Part shown: in pieces, positions 47,449 through 55,981 of the stretch
Layout: each line of letters starts with the position of its first letter
How positions within the stretch are numbered: position 1 is the first letter of the stretch
Assembly (NCBI RefSeq): GCF_003340565.1
Contig: NZ_QPLK01000003.1
Coordinates: 62,001 to 126,000, forward strand
DNA: 64,000 nucleotides
DNA from: Rhodovulum sp. 12E13
GTDB lineage: Bacteria; Pseudomonadota; Alphaproteobacteria; Rhodobacterales; Rhodobacteraceae
Reading direction: 5' to 3'
The notes under the pieces: model-generated
Database searches by the model: none
Told to the model about the DNA's origin: nothing
The model's input: the letters and a program-made list of their open reading frames with translations, nothing else
Program-made: the position numbers and the translations under genes

Positions 47449-47506
47449 CCCTCGCCCTCCCCGTTCGTTTCCGGCATAAGGGCAACAAACGGCGAGGGAG
47501 GACAAG

Positions 47507-48298
47507 ATGGCCGACGAGGTTCTGACCCGCGAAGACCGGGGGCACGTGGCGGAACTCACGATGAACCGGCCCGCCGCGCTCAACGCCCTGTCGGACGCGT
47601 TGCTCGCCGCCCTGTCGGACGAGTTCGCCCGGCTGGAGGGCGACCGCGCGACGCGCGTCGTGGTGCTGCGCGGCGCGGGCAAGGCCTTCTGCGCGGGCCA
47701 CGACCTGCGCGAGATGCAGGCGGGGCGGCAGGCCGAGGATGCCGGGCGCGCCTATTTCGCCGACCTGTTCGCGCGCTGCTCGGCGGTCATGCAGCAGATA
47801 CGCGCCCTGCCCCAACCGGTGATCGCCGAGGTCCACGGCGTCGCGGCCGCCGCCGGCTGCCAGCTCGTGGCGTCGTGCGACATGGCGGTGGCGGCCGAAG
47901 GCACGCGCTTCGGCGTGAACGGTGTGAATATCGGCCTGTTCTGCTCGACGCCGATGGTTGCGCTCTCGCGCAACGTGGCGCCCAAGCAGGCCTTCGAGAT
48001 GCTCACGACGGGCGAGTTCGTCGAGGCGGCCCGCGCCCGCGAGATCGGGCTGGTCAACCGCGTCGCGCCCCACGAGGCGTTGCGCGACGAGACGGCGGCG
48101 CTGGCCGACACGGTGGCGGGCAAGCTCGAGTCGGCGGTCAAGATCGGCAAGCGGGCGTTCTACGAGCAGATCGAGATGGGGCTGGCCGACGCCTATGCCC
48201 ACACCTCGGCCGTGATGGTCGAGAACATGCTGTGGCGCGACACCGACGAGGGCATCCAGGCCTTCCTGGAGAAGCGCAAGCCCGACTGGCCGCAATAG
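47507..48298 (+). CDS. Crotonase-family protein, ECHDC3-like
   Basis: A 263-residue enoyl-CoA hydratase/isomerase-fold protein. The CoA-binding and oxyanion loops are KAFCAGHDLREM and GVAAAAGCQLVASCDMA. It matches the ECHDC3 subgroup in GVNIGLFCSTPMVALSRNVA and in the end EGIQAFLEKRKPDW. Both catalytic glutamates of true hydratases appear to be absent (Gln in AAGCQLVA, Gly or Val in FGVNGVNIG), so simple hydratase activity is doubtful. RBS AGGGAGGAC-like before the ATG. Confidence 0.9.
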   Translation: MADEVLTREDRGHVAELTMNRPAALNALSDALLAALSDEFARLEGDRATRVVVLRGAGKAFCAGHDLREMQAGRQAEDAGRAYFADLFARCSAVMQQIRALPQPVIAEVHGVAAAAGCQLVASCDMAVAAEGTRFGVNGVNIGLFCSTPMVALSRNVAPKQAFEMLTTGEFVEAARAREIGLVNRVAPHEALRDETAALADTVAGKLESAVKIGKRAFYEQIEMGLADAYAHTSAVMVENMLWRDTDEGIQAFLEKRKPDWPQ

Positions 48299-48302
48299 CG
48301 CG

Positions 48303-49817
48303 ATGGGGGCAAAACCGGCCGGGCCGCTCTGGCTGCTGATCGCGCTGCAGGCGGCGATCTCGGGGGCGAGCCTCGTGGTCGAGATCGTCGCGGGGCGGAT
48401 GATCGCGCCCTATGTCGGCATGAGCCTCTATACCTGGACGGCGATCATCGCCGTGGTGCTCGCGGGCTTCTCGGTCGGCCACTGGTGGGGCGGGCGGATC
48501 GCGGCGCGGCCGACGCCCCGCGCGCTCGCCTTCGCCGGGTGGACGATGGTCGGCGCCGCGCTGACGACCGGCGCCGCGGCGCTGGTGCTGCGCGCGGTCG
48601 CCGGACCGCTGCTGCAAACCGTGACCGAGCCGCTGACGGCGATCACGCTGCTCGCCACGGCCGCCTTCTTCCTGCCCTCGCTCTTCGCCGGCGTGCCCGC
48701 GCCCATCCTCGCCGTCGCCGCCATGCGCGGGCGCGACGGGGCCGAGCGGGCGCTCGGCGCGATGTTCGCCGCCGGGGCGGTGGGGGCCATCGGAGGCACG
48801 CTGCTCGCGGGATTCCTCTTCGTGTCGTGGCTCGGCTCGGCCGCCACGCTCGCGGCCATGACGGCGACCTACGCGCTGGCCGCCGCGCTCCTCTTCCGCC
48901 TCGCCGCCGTGCCGCGGCCCGAGGCCGGGGCCGCCGCCGCGGGCGCGCTCGCCGCGCTCGGCCTCGGCCTCTCGGCGCTCCTCCTCGGGCCCGTCTGCGA
49001 CCGGGAGAGCCGGTACTACTGCATCCGCACCGTCGACCTGTCGAGCGAGCCGGCCGACCCGGTGCGCCTGATGGTGCTCGACCACCTCGCCCACGGCATC
49101 TCCGCCCGCGAGGCGCCGCGCGTGATGTTCACCCCGCACACCGCGATGCTCGACGCCCTGCCCCGGATGCGCCTGTCGCCTCCGGTGGCGTCCTTCCACA
49201 TCGGCGGCGGCAGCTATTCGGTGCCGCGCGCCTGGGCCGACCGCGATCTTGGCCCGATCACCGTGGCCGAGATCGACCCGGAGGTGACGGCGCAGGCCGC
49301 GGCCCAATTCTGGTTCGACCCCGGCACGGCGCGCGTGATCCACCGCGACGCCCGCGCCGTCCTGCGCGACGAGGCCGCGCGCTACGACGTGATCGTGGGC
49401 GATGCCTTCACCGACATCGCCGTGCCCGCGCATCTCGTGACCGAGGAGTTCTTCGGCCTCGTGGCCGACCGCCTGACCGACCGGGGCCTCTACGCGATGA
49501 ACGTGGTCGACGACACCAGCCGGATGGAGGCGCTCGCCGCTCTCGTCGTCACGCTGCGGCGCGTCTTTCCCTCGGTCGAGGTCTGGACCGAGGCCCACCC
49601 GCCCGGCCCCGCCGAGCGGCGCGTCTTCGTCATCCTCGCCGGAGCGGCGGACAGCCCGGTGTCGCGGATCGAGACGCGCGCCCCCGCACCCACGCCCTTC
49701 GCCGCGCTCGAGCCCGCGTTCCTCGACGACCTCGTGGCACGGCTGGAGCCGACCCCGCTGACCGACGATTTCGCCCCGATCGACCGGCTCGTGGGCCTGA
49801 CGCGCCTCGTCGACTGA
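48303..49817 (+). CDS. Membrane protein fused to a spermidine-synthase-like domain
   Basis: A 504-residue fusion. Residues about 1-225 hold six to seven membrane spans (GPLWLLIALQAAISGASLVV onward). Residues about 240-490 form a soluble spermidine-synthase-like Rossmann domain with FHIGGGSYSVPRAWADRDLG and VIVGDAFTDIAVPAHLVTEE. The canonical GGGDGG and D-x-TDPxGP motifs of SpeE are degenerate, so it is unlikely to make ordinary spermidine. Such fusions are common in proteobacteria with unknown substrate. The ATG is 4 nt after the crotonase stop. Confidence 0.88.
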   Translation: MGAKPAGPLWLLIALQAAISGASLVVEIVAGRMIAPYVGMSLYTWTAIIAVVLAGFSVGHWWGGRIAARPTPRALAFAGWTMVGAALTTGAAALVLRAVAGPLLQTVTEPLTAITLLATAAFFLPSLFAGVPAPILAVAAMRGRDGAERALGAMFAAGAVGAIGGTLLAGFLFVSWLGSAATLAAMTATYALAAALLFRLAAVPRPEAGAAAAGALAALGLGLSALLLGPVCDRESRYYCIRTVDLSSEPADPVRLMVLDHLAHGISAREAPRVMFTPHTAMLDALPRMRLSPPVASFHIGGGSYSVPRAWADRDLGPITVAEIDPEVTAQAAAQFWFDPGTARVIHRDARAVLRDEAARYDVIVGDAFTDIAVPAHLVTEEFFGLVADRLTDRGLYAMNVVDDTSRMEALAALVVTLRRVFPSVEVWTEAHPPGPAERRVFVILAGAADSPVSRIETRAPAPTPFAALEPAFLDDLVARLEPTPLTDDFAPIDRLVGLTRLVD

Positions 49818-49940
49818 CGAAGGGGGCGCCGGGGCCGCCGAGGCCCGTTTCCGACACGATGCGTCGCTTGCGCACTTGCCCCCTGCGGCACGACCCCGTT
49901 CGGTGCCCGGGGAGAGACAGCCGTGAAGGGGAGCGCCGCC

Positions 49941-52355
49941 ATGAAGACGACCACACAGGTCTGCGTGATCGGGGGCGGCGTCGTGGGCTGCTCCGTCCTC
50001 TACCACCTCACCAGGCTCGGCTGGTCCGACGTGATGCTGGTCGAGCGCTCCGAGCTCACCTCGGGCTCGACATGGCATGCCGCGGGCGGATTTCACACGC
50101 TCAACGGCGACACCAACATGGCGGCGCTGCAGGGCTACACGATCGGCCTCTACAAGGAGCTGGAGGAGATCACCGGCCTGTCCTGCGGCCTGCACCACGT
50201 GGGCGGGCTGACGCTGGCCGACACGCCCGAGCGCTTCGACATGCTCAAGGCCGAGCGCGCCAAGCACCGCTACATGGGCCTCGAGACCGAGATCCTCGGC
50301 CCGGCCGAGATCAAGGCGCGGGCCGAGCTGGTCAACACCGACGGCCTGCTCGGCGCCCTCTACGACCCGCTCGACGGCCATCTCGACCCCTCGGGCACCA
50401 CCCACGCCTACGCGAAGGCCGCGAAGATCGGCGGCGCCGCGATCGAGCTGCACTGCAAGGTCGAGCGGCTGACCCAGCGCCCCGACGGCACGTGGGACGT
50501 GGCGACCAGCAAGGGCGACATCCACGCCGAGCACATCGTCAACGCCGCCGGTCTCTGGGCGCGCGAGGTGGGCGCGATGGCGGGCGTCTATCACCCGCTG
50601 CTGCCGATGGCGCACCAGTATCTCGTCACCGACGACCTGCCCGAGATCATGGAGCGCGCCACCGAGTTCCCGCACGTGATCGACCCGGGCGGCGAGAGCT
50701 ACCTGCGCCAGGAGGGGCGCGGCCTGTGCATCGGCTTCTACGAGCAGCCCTGCGAGCCCTGGGCCGTCGACGGCACGCCGTGGGAGTTCGGCCACGAGCT
50801 GCTGCCCGACCAGTTCGACAAGATCGAGGAATCGGTCGCCTTCGCCTATGCCCGCTTCCCCGTGCTCGAGCGCGCCGGGATCAAGTCGGTCATCCACGGC
50901 CCCTTCACCTTCGCCCCCGACGGCAACCCGCTCGTCGGCCCCGTGCCGGGCCTGCGCAACTACTGGGCCGCCTGCGCGGTCATGGCAGGCTTCAGCCAGG
51001 GCGGGGGCGTCGGCCTGACGCTGGCGCAGTGGATGGTCCACGGCCAGCCCGACCAGAATGCCTTCGCCCTCGACGTCGCGCGCTACGGCCACTGGACGAC
51101 GCCGGGCTACACGGTGCCGAAGGTGATCGAGAACTACCGGACCCGCTTTTCGGTCAGCTACCCCAACGAGGAGCTGCCCGCCGCCCGCCCCTTCCGCACC
51201 ACGCCGATGTACGACATCTGGGACGGAATGGGCGCGGTCTTCGGCCAGCAATACGGGCTGGAGGTGGTCAACTACTTCGCCCTGCCGGGCGAGCCGCGCT
51301 TCGAGACGCCGTCGTTCCGCCGCTCCAACGCGTGGGAGGCGACGGCCCGGGAGGTGCGGGCCGTGCGCGAGGGCGTGGGCATCAACGAGGTGCACAATTT
51401 CGGCAAGTTCCGCGTGGCCGGGCCGAACGCGCGGGCCTGGCTCGACCGGATCATGGCGGGCCGCATCCCGCAGCCGGGCCGGCTGTCTCTCACGCCGATG
51501 CTCGCGCCGACGGGGCGCCTCATCGGCGACTTCACCGTGTCGTGCCTGTCGGAAGGCGAGTTCCGCCTGACCGCCTCCTACGGGGCGCAGGCCTACCACC
51601 AGCGCTGGTTCGAGCGTCACCTCGACGAGGGCGTGACGGTCGAGAACCTCTCCGACCGGCTCACCGGCTTCCAGATCGCGGGGCCTGCGGCGCGCGAGCT
51701 GCTGTCGCGCGTGACGCGGGCCGATGTCGGGCCGGAGGCGGTCCGCTTTCTCGACGTGCGCCGGATGACGCTCGGCATGGCCGACTGCATCGTGCAGCGG
51801 GTCAGCTTCACCGGCGATCTCGGCTACGAGATCTTCTGCGATCCCATGGCGCAGCGCCATCTCTGGCACGTCCTGTGGGAGGCCGGCGCCGATCTCGGCC
51901 TGCGCCCGTTCGGGATGCGCGCGATGATGAGCCTGCGGCTCGACCGCTTCTTCGGGGCGTGGCTGCGCGAATACTCGCCCGACTACACCGCCGCCGAGAC
52001 CGGGCTCGACCGTTTCATCTCGTGGAAGAAGAACACCGACTTCATCGGCCGCGCCGCCGCCGAATCCGAGCGCGCCGCGCCCCCCGCCCGGCTGCTGCGC
52101 CCCTTCCTCGTCGAGGCCGCGGATGCCGACGTGGTGGCCGACGAGCCGATCTGGCTCGACGGGCGGGTGCAGGGCTTCTGCACGTCGGGAGGCTACTCGC
52201 ACTGGGCCGACCGATCGGTGGCGCTGGGCTTCGTGCCGCGCGAGCGCGCCGCGCCGGGCACCGAGGTCGAGATCGAGATCCTCGGCGAGCGCCGACCCGC
52301 CATCGTCGCCGCCGACGCCCTCTTCGACCCCGAAGGCGCCCGCCTGCGCGGCTGA
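49941..52355 (+). CDS. Dimethylglycine/sarcosine dehydrogenase-like flavoprotein (DAO-GcvT fusion)
   Basis: An 804-residue two-part enzyme. The N-terminal FAD-dependent DAO domain (about 1-400) starts QVCVIGGGVVGCSVLYHLTR; the WH of GSTWHAAGG matches the histidine that binds FAD covalently in dimethylglycine dehydrogenase. The C-terminal folate-binding GcvT/aminomethyltransferase domain (about 430-800) has DFTVSCLSEGEFRL and FTGDLGYEIFCDPM. It would oxidise an N-methyl amine (dimethylglycine, sarcosine or a related compound) and pass formaldehyde to tetrahydrofolate. Exact substrate cannot be told. Start at ATG with GGGGAG; a GTG 18 nt upstream is the alternative. Confidence 0.9.
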   Translation: MKTTTQVCVIGGGVVGCSVLYHLTRLGWSDVMLVERSELTSGSTWHAAGGFHTLNGDTNMAALQGYTIGLYKELEEITGLSCGLHHVGGLTLADTPERFDMLKAERAKHRYMGLETEILGPAEIKARAELVNTDGLLGALYDPLDGHLDPSGTTHAYAKAAKIGGAAIELHCKVERLTQRPDGTWDVATSKGDIHAEHIVNAAGLWAREVGAMAGVYHPLLPMAHQYLVTDDLPEIMERATEFPHVIDPGGESYLRQEGRGLCIGFYEQPCEPWAVDGTPWEFGHELLPDQFDKIEESVAFAYARFPVLERAGIKSVIHGPFTFAPDGNPLVGPVPGLRNYWAACAVMAGFSQGGGVGLTLAQWMVHGQPDQNAFALDVARYGHWTTPGYTVPKVIENYRTRFSVSYPNEELPAARPFRTTPMYDIWDGMGAVFGQQYGLEVVNYFALPGEPRFETPSFRRSNAWEATAREVRAVREGVGINEVHNFGKFRVAGPNARAWLDRIMAGRIPQPGRLSLTPMLAPTGRLIGDFTVSCLSEGEFRLTASYGAQAYHQRWFERHLDEGVTVENLSDRLTGFQIAGPAARELLSRVTRADVGPEAVRFLDVRRMTLGMADCIVQRVSFTGDLGYEIFCDPMAQRHLWHVLWEAGADLGLRPFGMRAMMSLRLDRFFGAWLREYSPDYTAAETGLDRFISWKKNTDFIGRAAAESERAAPPARLLRPFLVEAADADVVADEPIWLDGRVQGFCTSGGYSHWADRSVALGFVPRERAAPGTEVEIEILGERRPAIVAADALFDPEGARLRG

Positions 52356-52449
52356 AACCGGCCCCGCCCTGCGCCGCGCTGCCCCGTCCTGCGCCGCGCT
52401 GCCCCGCCCTGCCCTGTGCCGGCCCGCGTGCCGGCGCCGACTCGCCAGT

Positions 52450-52474
52450 GCGTATTTGAAACAGAAAGAAGCAG
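52450..52474. repeat. Dispersed repeat copy, plus orientation
   Basis: GCGTATTTGAAACAGAAAG followed by AAGCAG: 24 of 25 bases match the 37512-37536 and 57538-57562 copies. It lies 95 nt past the flavoprotein stop. Confidence 0.7.
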
Positions 52475-52502
52475 CGGCGCCCGCGGGACCGGGGCGCGCG
52501 AT

Positions 52503-52540
52503 CCTGCCTTCTTCTTGCTGCAAATATCCCCGCCGGAGGC
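52503..52540. repeat. Second dispersed element (CTCCGGCGGGGATATTT type, reversed)
   Basis: The minus strand reads GCCTCCGGCGGGGATATTTG then CAGCAAGAAGAAGG. It is a near-identical copy of 32759-32792 in the opposite orientation, placed 28 nt after the GCGTATTTG element, so both families occur side by side here. Confidence 0.6.
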
Positions 52541-52599
52541 ATCCGGCGGTGCCGCGCGCGCGGGCATCGGCCCCGGAGCGCGCCCGAAGACGCGAAAAA

Positions 52600-52628
52600 A
52601 GAAGGGGAGCGGCCTGCGCTCCCCTTCT
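52600..52628 (-). terminator. Rho-independent terminator of the RTX/Hint gene
   Basis: AGAAGGGGAGCG, 5-nt loop, CGCTCCCCTTCT: a perfect 12-bp stem, followed on the minus strand by TTTTT(T). It lies about 92 nt after the gene's stop. Confidence 0.85.
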
Positions 52629-52720
52629 CCCCCATGTTCGGCCCGGGGCATCGCCCTGAGCGGGGCCGCACGGGGCCTCACGGGGCCCCGCGGCGCCTCC
52701 GGGCCGCGCTGCAACCCGGA

Positions 52721-55213
52721 TCAGCCGGTAAGCAGGACCGCCTCGTGCCGCTTGAGCGTGCGGCGGGCGGCCGCGTAGTCCTTCAGGCCCTCTTCGGTGG
52801 CGAGCTCGGGGAAGAGCTCGAGGATCTCGGCGCGCAGCCCTGCGTCGATGCCCTGAAGAGAGAAGTCGCCGGGCTGGAAGCTCTCGGTCCAGGCACCGTC
52901 CGACAGCACCACCTCGTGGCGTTCGCACATGAAGTGGATGTAGGTCGTCTGCGGCACCGGCTTCTGCACGATGGTCGTGCCGTTGACCAGGTGCTTGGCC
53001 GCGACCAGAACCTCGCGCTCGTCGAAGTAGTAGGCCGCCTTTTCCGAGCTGACGAGCACCCGGTGCTGCGGCGAGACCAGCATGTCGCGCTCGGGCAGGC
53101 CGCCCCCGAGGGCGCCGGCCCTGATCAGCACCGGCGCGAGATGCGGCCGCGCCTGGAAGTCGGCGGCGTTGAGGCCGGTCTGGCCATACCACGCGATCTC
53201 CTGCACGCCGTTGTCGCGCGTCAGCACCGTGTCGCCGGCGGTCAGGTGCTCGACAGGCACCTCGCCGCGCGGGGTGGCGATGCGCGTACCGGGCGTGAAG
53301 CAGATGATCTCGATGTTGGTGAACGACAGCCGGCCGGTTTCGCCGCCCTTGCCGTCGAGGAACACGAGGTCCCCGTCGATGCCGGCGAACTGGCCGGTAT
53401 CGCCGTCGGGGGTGACGTTCTCCAGAGTCCAGTCGGTGCCGAACGTGCCGAGGGTGCTGACGTCGATCTCGTCGACGTCGAAGCCGCCCGCCCCTCCGGC
53501 AATCGTGTCGTTGCCGTCGTCGTCGGCGTTCACGATGAAGGTGTCGGCATCGTCGCCACCCGAGAGGACGTCGTCGCCCTGGCCGCCGATGATCGTGTCG
53601 TTGCCCGCCCCGCCCTCGATGCTGTCGTCGTCGATGCCGCCGTCGAGGCTGTCGTCACCCGCGCCGCCGAGGATCGTGTCGTCGTCGTCCTCGCCGATGA
53701 TCACGTCGTCGCCGTCGCCACCGTCGAGGAAGTCGCGGCCGTTGTCGGGCACGAGATCGGGCGCCGGGGCCGGCTCGTCTGCCGAGTCGGGCACGTTGAG
53801 GATATCGGCCGGGTTGCCGATGCCGCCGAAGATCGTGTCGTCGCCCGCGCCGCCGGTGACGGTGTCGGAGCCTTCGCCGCCGATCAGGCTGTCGTCGCCG
53901 TCGCCGCCGTCGACGAGATCGTCGTCGAAGCCCGCATCGATCGTGTCGTCGCCCGCACCGCCCGAGACGACGTCGTTGTCGTCGCCGGTCGTGATGCTGT
54001 CGTCGCCGAGGCCGCCGTCCACCGTGTCGCGGTCGTTGAACGGATCGGCATCGTCAGCGACAGGCGGATAGCCGCGATCTGGGCGGAAGCTAACATTCTC
54101 GATCCCGGCGTTGATCGTGTCGTCGCCCTGGCCACCGGTGATGTCGTCGTTGCCCGAGCCGCCGGTGATCGAGTCGTCGTCGATGCCGCCGTCGAGCACG
54201 TCGTCGCCCGAGCCGCCCGAGATCACGTCGTCGTCGTCGCCGCCGAAGATCGTGTCGTCGCCGGCGCCGCCAGACAGCGTGTCCTTGTCGTTGTTCGGGT
54301 CGGGGTCGGGCGCGGGCGAGGGGAACGCCGCGTCGTCGATGATCTCGTCGGGCCCGGTCTTGGGCCCGCCGCCATGGATCAGGTCGTTGCCGTCGCCGCC
54401 GCCGATCGAGTCCGAGCCGTCGCCGCCCTCGATCGTGTCGTCCTGCTCGCCGCCGTCGATCGTGTCGTCGCCCTCCTTGCCGAAGATGCGGTCGTCGTTG
54501 GGCTTGTCGCCCGGGATCAGCGCATCGTCGTTGTCGACCTCGTCGCCGTCGACATCGACATAGGTGCCGGCGGTGATCAGGTCGTCGCCCGCGGTGCCGT
54601 GCACGATGCCGTCGCGGATCGGGCCGCCATCGACCTCGAAGTGCAGGTCGCTCAGGCCGACGGTGCCGGAGATATGCACGTCGTGACCATTGTCGTGCAC
54701 GACCTTGAGCGACTTCACGGGGCCGGGGATCGAGACGGTCACGGTGTCGGGAAAGCCGGGCCCCTCCACCTTGGGCGTGTCGTTGCCCTCGCCCTCGACG
54801 GTCACGCCGGGCACGCCGTCGTTCTCGCCGGTCACCTCGTGGTTGGCGGTGAGATCAGACAGGTCGATCTGCGTCTCGTTGCCGTCGGCATCGAGGGCTA
54901 TGATGGTGACCTTGTCGTCCCAGTTGTGGCCCGCGTCGACGTCGTAGAGCTCGAACTGGAGTTGCGTGACCTCGCGCTCGAACTCGACGTTGAGCTCGGT
55001 GGGTTTCTTGACGTCGGAGGAGCGGATCGTGTCAGGGTCGCCGATGATCGCGTCGTCGTCCCCGGGCGGAAAGCCGACCGTCCACTCGTCGGGATGCTTG
55101 GCGCCGTTGGGCGGCGTCGAGATGCTCACGCCGATCTCCTGCGTCCCGTCGGCGCTCTTCAGCGTGTTCTGCCCGTCGATGTCGACGGCTTCCCAGTCGA
55201 GGGTGTACTTCAT
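52721..55213 (-). CDS. RTX-repeat protein with C-terminal Hint domain
   Basis: An 830-residue, very acidic secreted-type protein. Residues about 1-195 form a beta-rich N-terminal domain. Residues about 205-590 hold many calcium-binding GGxGxD nonapeptide repeats (GGAGDDTIFGGDDDDVISGG), in blocks separated by Pro/Asp-rich spacers (PAPDPDPNNDKDTLSGG). From about 645 a Hint domain of the type common in Rhodobacterales begins ICFTPGTRIATPRGEVPVEH, with LVSPQHRVLV and the HFMCERHEVVLSDGAWTESF end block. There is no N-terminal signal peptide, consistent with type I secretion; no T1SS genes are nearby. Function unknown. Confidence 0.92.
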   Translation of the reverse strand: MKYTLDWEAVDIDGQNTLKSADGTQEIGVSISTPPNGAKHPDEWTVGFPPGDDDAIIGDPDTIRSSDVKKPTELNVEFEREVTQLQFELYDVDAGHNWDDKVTIIALDADGNETQIDLSDLTANHEVTGENDGVPGVTVEGEGNDTPKVEGPGFPDTVTVSIPGPVKSLKVVHDNGHDVHISGTVGLSDLHFEVDGGPIRDGIVHGTAGDDLITAGTYVDVDGDEVDNDDALIPGDKPNDDRIFGKEGDDTIDGGEQDDTIEGGDGSDSIGGGDGNDLIHGGGPKTGPDEIIDDAAFPSPAPDPDPNNDKDTLSGGAGDDTIFGGDDDDVISGGSGDDVLDGGIDDDSITGGSGNDDITGGQGDDTINAGIENVSFRPDRGYPPVADDADPFNDRDTVDGGLGDDSITTGDDNDVVSGGAGDDTIDAGFDDDLVDGGDGDDSLIGGEGSDTVTGGAGDDTIFGGIGNPADILNVPDSADEPAPAPDLVPDNGRDFLDGGDGDDVIIGEDDDDTILGGAGDDSLDGGIDDDSIEGGAGNDTIIGGQGDDVLSGGDDADTFIVNADDDGNDTIAGGAGGFDVDEIDVSTLGTFGTDWTLENVTPDGDTGQFAGIDGDLVFLDGKGGETGRLSFTNIEIICFTPGTRIATPRGEVPVEHLTAGDTVLTRDNGVQEIAWYGQTGLNAADFQARPHLAPVLIRAGALGGGLPERDMLVSPQHRVLVSSEKAAYYFDEREVLVAAKHLVNGTTIVQKPVPQTTYIHFMCERHEVVLSDGAWTESFQPGDFSLQGIDAGLRAEILELFPELATEEGLKDYAAARRTLKRHEAVLLTG

Positions 55214-55981
55214 CGCTCCACTCCTGCTTGCGGACGCCCAGGCAAACCCGGAGCCCCACTCGCTCCCATTCTCCCCACGGCGGCGGGCGCCACCGGGATC
55301 GTGTCACACTCGCCGGCGGTCGGGCCCGGTCGGTCACGGGGGGAACGTCGGACAAGGAACGCTGCCCGCCGCGTGCGGCGGGGTGCCCTCGCGATCGCTC
55401 CGACGTGACGCGCCTTCTGCGCGTCCCGTGGCCGCCGGCACGCCCGGTGCCCGGCGTTGAGGTCGCCCCCGACCTGTCGTCACCCCCCAGCAAGGTTGCT
55501 CGAAGTATAGCGGCCGCGATTCCGGCCAAGAAAGTGAAATTTGTCCGAAAAACGGCTGCTTCCGGGGCGCGCCCCGCCCGGAGCGCGCCGCGCTGCGGCC
55601 CTTGCCGAGGCCGGATCACGGCTCATTGGCGACGCTTGCGGAAACAATCGACCGGCCACCGCGGCGGGTCTGGCGCGACTGTCCGCGCTCGGGCGACAAT
55701 CGCGCCGCGTCGCGGCATGGCGTGGGCGGTCACTTGGGCCGGTCAGTCCGTGATCGAAATCGGGCGGGGTCATTTCCCGGTCGCGGTCAATCCCCGCACT
55801 CTCGCGCGGATTGTTCGGCGCAGCAGGGGCACGGGCGCCCCCCGCCCGAATCAAGCGCCCCGCGCGACAGCCTGCGCGCGGGACACGCCGCGGGCGACGC
55901 GCGGAGCCGGTGCACCCGACCCGGGGCGCGAGCCGCAAGGGCGGCTTCCGGGCGGCACGGGGGCCGCCCGGGGGAAGCGCG
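55214..55981. other. 768-nt gap upstream of the RTX/Hint gene
   Basis: No convincing gene on either strand. A less GC-rich patch (55490-55560) contains a minus-strand TATACT (about 55509-55504) that could be the -10 of the RTX/Hint gene; a matching -35 is not clear. The rest is GC-rich sequence with several short dyads and nothing recognisable. Confidence 0.45.

Larger units (their letters stand above)
52356..52720. other. 365-nt convergent region with repeats and a terminator
   Basis: No gene supported. It contains tandem runs of GCCCTGC/GCCGCGCT-type sequence (52365-52420), a dispersed repeat at 52450-52474, a second element at 52503-52540, and the terminator at 52600-52628. Confidence 0.5.

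Noticed and set aside
48138-53192. 1684-codon open frame on the minus strand
   Set aside because: It runs antisense to the crotonase, the spermidine-synthase-like fusion and the flavoprotein genes, all well supported. Composition is that of a codon-position shadow.
53500-54600. Regular short repeats resembling a CRISPR or satellite array
   Set aside because: They are the in-frame GGxGxD codons of the RTX protein, not separate spacer/repeat units.
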